Shown here piece by piece: positions 5,583-8,104 of a DNA stretch of 8,104 nt. Location of the stretch: NCBI GenBank assembly GCA_002435875.1, contig DIVN01000202.1, positions 1-8,104 on the forward strand, written 5' to 3'. Numbering within the stretch: the first letter of the stretch is position 1; each line of letters starts with the position of its first letter. The DNA is from Anaerolineales bacterium UBA6131 (lineage in GTDB: Bacteria > Chloroflexota > Anaerolineae > UBA2200). The position numbers and the translations under genes are program-made. The notes under the pieces are model-generated. The model searched no databases. It was not told the DNA's origin and saw nothing but the letters and a program-made list of their open reading frames with translations.

Positions 5583-6290
5583 TCACCACTCCTCGCAGGC
5601 GACCCCATCATGGTCACGGTCGAGCTGATGCACGTCAAAACCCCTGGTGCGCAGACAATACTCAAGACAGCTCTGCGCGCCGCTGCCAAGATCCATGCAG
5701 TCGTAGCGGTTGTACGAGCAGTCGCAGATAGGGTGATCGGCAACGATAAAGCTGAACTGCGAGACGGGCGGACTCACGCGTGCAGGCGCCTGGCCACGCC
5801 TCACGCTGACGAAGGAGCCCGTCGGCTTGAGAAACTGTTTCACGCCACCATGTTCGGCGCAGGCCAGCTCAAGGAAGTAAGTGCAGCTGCAGGTGTTGTC
5901 CATGCAGATTGCCGTAGCCTGCGAGTTGTAGCAGCCGCTGGTGCCATAGCAGACCGGCGCGGCCACAGGCGCGCTTGCTGGAGGCTGAACGAAGACACTC
6001 GACGGCCTGGTAGGGCCGCGAGACGAGGAAGACGGCACATACGCACCAGGCTGCCCCGATGCGCCGGGGATGCGCAGAACCTGGCCAACCCAGATCAGGT
6101 TGGGATTGGCCAACCCGTTGTGGCTGGCGATCGTGTACGGGTTGACGCCATACAGTCTGCCAATCGAGAAGAGCGTCTCGCCTGCCCGGACCACGTGCTG
6201 CCCGCTCCCCGCGGAGACGCCCATGGCGCCTCCCAGGAGCAAGAGAACAAGGACGGCTGATAGAATCAAAAGACGTCTGTGCTCACGCAT
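5583..6290 (-). CDS. Exported LysM protein with DUF3761-like segment and C-terminal Excalibur calcium-binding domain
   Basis: 235 aa; the ATG at 6288-6290 has GGAGGG just upstream (complement of 6296-6301). Signal peptide: REHRR then a hydrophobic core at 7-23, probable cut after VSA (25-27). One LysM domain spans 31-75, nearly identical to that of the neighbouring gene. A Ser/Pro-rich linker (76-112) is followed by a Cys-rich region with ATAICMDNTC...CAEHGGVKQFL (125-154), resembling DUF3761 (hand recognition). The last ~45 residues, DCSYNRYDCMDL to the end, match the Excalibur domain: the loop D224-R-D226-H-D228-G-V-A-C232-E233 is the D-x-D-x-D-G-x-x-C-E calcium site. About 12 cysteines, all after the signal peptide, suggest disulfide bonds outside the cell. 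Expected to bind cell-wall glycan; Excalibur domains often accompany extracellular nucleases or surface proteins, but no nuclease motif is visible here. Confidence 0.9.
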   Translation of the reverse strand: MREHRRLLILSAVLVLLLLGGAMGVSAGSGQHVVRAGETLFSIGRLYGVNPYTIASHNGLANPNLIWVGQVLRIPGASGQPGAYVPSSSSRGPTRPSSVFVQPPASAPVAAPVCYGTSGCYNSQATAICMDNTCSCTYFLELACAEHGGVKQFLKPTGSFVSVRRGQAPARVSPPVSQFSFIVADHPICDCSYNRYDCMDLGSGAQSCLEYCLRTRGFDVHQLDRDHDGVACEEW

Positions 6291-6613
6291 GTCATCCCTC
6301 CATATACAAGCTCATCATCCGCACGTGGCTGTGGCGCAGAGGCCGCAGCGCGCGGTTTCCATCAACCCTGATGACGTAGAATCTGGCCTGGCGTTGCGCC
6401 AAGCTGGCAAATTCGGCCTTGCGGTGCGTCACATCGTCGCCGCCATGTTGGGCGCGGCTGCAGCACGCCGCCGCCAGCAGTTGATGACCCAGACCTCAGT
6501 GGGTTGCAGGCGATAGCCCACCTGGCCAGGGTCAGAATTGCCTCAGTGTCCGATGTATGGCCCAAAACATGGTGTATACTACCTGCAGATTAGGCGCATG
6601 GGAGGGTAAGACA
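6291..6613. other. Divergent intergenic region between LysM and DUF4097 genes
   Basis: This 323-base stretch lies between two outward-pointing genes and must hold the promoters for both. I find no protein-like reading frame with a ribosome site in it. Ribosome sites are at 6296-6301 (minus) and 6601-6606 (plus). One -10-like TATACT occurs at 6575-6580 (see separate entry). No clear minus-strand promoter, operator palindrome or RNA gene could be recognised; only short stems such as TGGCG-TTG-CGCCA near 6390 are present. Confidence 0.5.
6575..6580 (+). promoter_or_regulatory. Possible -10 element for the DUF4097 gene
   Basis: TATACT is one mismatch from TATAAT and would place transcription start ~25 bases before the GGAGGG site. 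No good -35 box lies 16-18 bases upstream (GATGTA at 6552-6557); TTGCCT at 6538 is too far away. The call rests on the -10 hexamer and position only. Confidence 0.3.
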
Positions 6614-7447
6614 ATGTCAGGCAACAGGACGCTGTGGATTGTTTTGCTGGTTGTCGCACTGCTCGCTTGCACGTGCTGTTGCAGTGCGCTGTTGTTGGTC
6701 TCAGTGCTCACGCCCAGCCGGGTAGAATCCTTGGTCCCAGAGATCTCCGGATTGCCGCGGTTCGGCATCGACCTCTCACAAGGCGACAGGACAGAGCAGC
6801 TGGAGAGAGTCTTCAGCGTAGGCGATGCCCCTCGTCTGCGGATTCAGAACTTTGCGGGCAACGTGACGATCCGCTCTGGCGCGGGCAATGCCGTGCGAGT
6901 GGTAGCCACCAAACGCGCCCGCTCGGCCAGCGACCTGGCCGCCATACAAGTCGACATGAGTGGCGATGAGCGCCTGGTGGAAGTCAACACGAGCCATGCC
7001 TCGCGGGTGTCCTCGACCAATCTGTCCGTCAGGCTGGAGGTGACTGTCCCCGCTGATACGGAGGTCGTGCTGCGCACGGGTGCCGGCACCGTTGACATCA
7101 ACGGCGTGAGCGGCGAGCTCACCGTGGAGGCCGGCGCGGGGACGGTGTCAGTGCGCGGTGCGGCAGGCCCCGTGGACCTGCAGACGGGCGCGGGTACCGT
7201 CGAGTACCAGGGCAGACCGGCAGGGGATTGCCACTTTCACACGGGTGTGGGCACGATTACCCTGACCGTGCCCGATGACGCCAACCTGACCGTGGACCTG
7301 AGCACAGGACTCGGTACGGTGAACAGCGAGCTGTCAGTGCGCGGCACCGTCAGCGCGCGCAAGGTGAGCGGGACCACCGGCAATGGCAGGGACGCACAAG
7401 TCACCGCCGCAACTGGTGCGGGCACGGTCACCTTGAGGGGACAGTAG
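6614..7447 (+). CDS. Membrane-anchored DUF4097-type beta-strand repeat protein (putative adhesin family)
   Basis: 277 aa from the ATG at 6614, chosen for GGAGGG at 6601-6606 seven bases upstream; an in-frame ATG at 6557 lacks a ribosome site and would put 19 odd residues before the membrane segment. Residues 7-32 form a single membrane helix with a cysteine cluster CTCCC (19-23). LLAC could be a weak lipobox, so a lipoprotein is possible but not clear. From ~60 on the protein is beta-strand rich with RIQNFAGNVTIRSGAGNAV, then repeated ~20-residue units ending in TGAGTV or close variants (RTGAGTVDI, EAGAGTVSV, QTGAGTVEY, HTGVGTITL, STGLGTVNS, ATGAGTVTL). This is the layout of DUF4097 proteins, predicted to fold as a right-handed beta solenoid outside the membrane. 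Function in the family is poorly known; some members sit beside anti-sigma or stress genes, none of which is seen here. Confidence 0.85.
   Translation: MSGNRTLWIVLLVVALLACTCCCSALLLVSVLTPSRVESLVPEISGLPRFGIDLSQGDRTEQLERVFSVGDAPRLRIQNFAGNVTIRSGAGNAVRVVATKRARSASDLAAIQVDMSGDERLVEVNTSHASRVSSTNLSVRLEVTVPADTEVVLRTGAGTVDINGVSGELTVEAGAGTVSVRGAAGPVDLQTGAGTVEYQGRPAGDCHFHTGVGTITLTVPDDANLTVDLSTGLGTVNSELSVRGTVSARKVSGTTGNGRDAQVTAATGAGTVTLRGQ
7076..7429 (+). repeat. In-gene repeats coding for TGAGTV-type turns
   Basis: Six degenerate units of the pattern ACGGGTGCGGGCACCGTC occur in frame, starting at 7076 and ending at 7429 (for example 7076-7093, 7184-7201 and 7412-7429). They encode the turn-plus-strand units of the beta solenoid. 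Divergence between copies is high, so this is old protein repetition rather than a recent DNA expansion. Confidence 0.6.
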
Positions 7448-7593
7448 CTCCGGCGGTGGCCGCTGGAGTGCCCAACCTGGCGCTGCTTGCGCAGACCACC
7501 TGCTCACAAGGTAGCCCAGGTGCCACCGCACTGCTCGCCAACCGCGGGCAGGGCCACATGTGAGCGGCCCTGCCTGGGAGACCGATCGTCTCC
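7448..7593. repeat. Three hairpins in the spacer before the membrane methyltransferase gene
   Basis: CTCCGGCGG-TGG-CCGCTGGAG (7448-7468, 9-bp stem with one G-U) begins right at the DUF4097 stop. GGCAGGGCC (7547-7555) pairs with GGCCCTGCC (7566-7574) across a 10-nt loop, extendable by G-U and C-G pairs to 7545/7576. GGAGAC-CGATC-GTCTCC (7577-7593) follows directly and ends just before the GAGGAGG ribosome site at 7594-7600. The first may end the upstream message; the last two sit in the leader of the next gene and could affect its translation. None has a T-run. Confidence 0.45.
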
Positions 7594-7605
7594 GAGGAGG
7601 GTTAC

Positions 7606-8104
7606 ATGAACCGTCCAGTCAAGCTGATGTCCGCGGGAGTGATCGTGCCCATGCTGCTCATCGTCGTCGGCGAGCCGCTGCTGCCGCTGCTGATTTCCCG
7701 ACGCTGGGGCTGGCGAGAAGCCTGGGTGTATGCGATCGTCAGCATCGGGGGATTCGTGCTCAGCCGGATCCTGGCTGCCCGGCGCAATCCTGACCTCATC
7801 TACGAGCGGGCCAGGATGACACGGCACGAAGATGCCGAGCCCTGGGATCGCTCGCTTTCGGTGTTGGTTGGGGTAGGAGGCGGTCTGGTGCCCCTCGTAG
7901 CTGGGCTCGATGAGGCGCTTGGTTGGTCGCCGGCGTATAGCACCGTGGCCAAGGCCGCCGCGCTGATGATCCTGGTCGGCGGGTACGCCTTCTCAACGTG
8001 GGCACTGATCTGTAACCGCTTCTTTTCCGGCGTGGTGCGCATTCAGTCGGAACGCGGTCATCATGTGGTGTCGAGCGGGCCCTACCGCTGGGTGCGGCAC
8101 CCGG
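7606..8104 (+). CDS. Isoprenylcysteine carboxyl methyltransferase-type integral membrane protein, 3' end missing
   Basis: Reading from the ATG at 7606 (GAGGAGG at 7594-7600, 5 bases before it) the frame stays open to the right edge, giving 166 residues. Hydrophobic segments lie at about 10-30, 40-57, 84-101 and 115-136, so this is a multi-pass membrane protein. The ERARMTRHEDAEPWDR stretch (67-82) and the motif RFFSGVVRIQSERGHHVVSSGPYRWVRHP (split here as R138-FFSGVVRIQ and G158-PYRWVRHP) are characteristic of the ICMT/phospholipid-methyltransferase-like family, in which the R-H-P region opens the S-adenosylmethionine site. Eukaryotic ICMT methylates prenylated cysteines; the substrate of bacterial homologues is mostly unknown. 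The C-terminal catalytic part (usually ~50-60 more residues) lies outside the window. The gene is separated by 158 bases from the DUF4097 gene, so an operon is possible but unproven. Confidence 0.88.
   Translation, partial: MNRPVKLMSAGVIVPMLLIVVGEPLLPLLISRRWGWREAWVYAIVSIGGFVLSRILAARRNPDLIYERARMTRHEDAEPWDRSLSVLVGVGGGLVPLVAGLDEALGWSPAYSTVAKAAALMILVGGYAFSTWALICNRFFSGVVRIQSERGHHVVSSGPYRWVRHP

Noticed and set aside
5223..6260. Long plus-strand open frame (345 codons) across the LysM genes
   Set aside because: It lies antisense to two clear exported LysM proteins, has Arg/Ala-rich composition with no domain, no ribosome site at its start, and no homology that I can recognise.
6070..6516. Open frame covering most of the 6291-6556 spacer
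   Set aside because: It starts antisense within the LysM gene and shows no coding signature in the spacer part.
6557..6613. Upstream ATG for the DUF4097 protein
   Set aside because: There is no ribosome site before 6557, and the possible -10 element and GGAGGG both lie downstream of it, so 6614 is favoured.
1..8104. CRISPR array, tRNA/rRNA, insertion sequence, prophage or defence system
   Set aside because: I saw no regularly spaced repeats, cloverleaf, transposase motifs, terminal inverted repeats around genes, or nuclease/effector pairs; the genes read as metabolism and cell-envelope functions.

Overview
The window is high-GC, densely coded bacterial DNA with strong Shine-Dalgarno sites (GGAGG, AAGGAG, GAGGAGG). 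It looks like genomic or metagenomic DNA of an anaerobic or facultative bacterium. The short secreted LysM proteins with the wording 'GETLFSIGRLYGVNPYTIA...NGLANPNLI', a tungsten-type aldehyde oxidoreductase and a split transketolase together suggest Chloroflexota (Anaerolineae/Caldilineae-like). That assignment is inference from style; there is no rRNA or other marker gene.

Left part (1-4780, + strand): one co-directional catabolic cluster. It holds an aldehyde:ferredoxin oxidoreductase (AOR) family protein cut by the left edge, the N-terminal and C-terminal subunits of a two-piece transketolase (1 base between them), and a zinc-dependent medium-chain dehydrogenase. A near-perfect hairpin at 4747-4780 closes the cluster. 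The three activities (polyol or sugar dehydrogenase, ketose-cleaving transketolase, aldehyde-oxidising tungsten enzyme) fit together as a sugar or sugar-derivative degradation route, but no kinase, isomerase or transporter lies inside the window to fix the substrate. The transketolase C-terminal subunit departs from the usual family motifs at several active-site positions. An 11-bp stem palindrome lies between the AOR and transketolase genes.

Middle part (4781-6290, - strand): two tandem paralogous genes for exported LysM proteins. They share the signal peptide and LysM layout but have unrelated C-terminal halves: one a Trp/Tyr/Pro/Gln/Gly-rich tail, the other a Cys-rich region with a DUF3761-like segment and a C-terminal Excalibur calcium-binding motif.

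Right part (6291-8104, + strand): a 323-base divergent spacer, a membrane-anchored DUF4097-type beta-repeat protein, a hairpin-rich spacer, and the first 166 residues of an integral membrane methyltransferase of the isoprenylcysteine carboxyl methyltransferase type, which runs off the right edge.

I find no CRISPR array, tRNA, rRNA, transposase or phage gene. The most unusual items are the AOR/transketolase/dehydrogenase combination with its altered transketolase motifs, and the paired LysM genes. Neither is proven to be a new system from the sequence alone.
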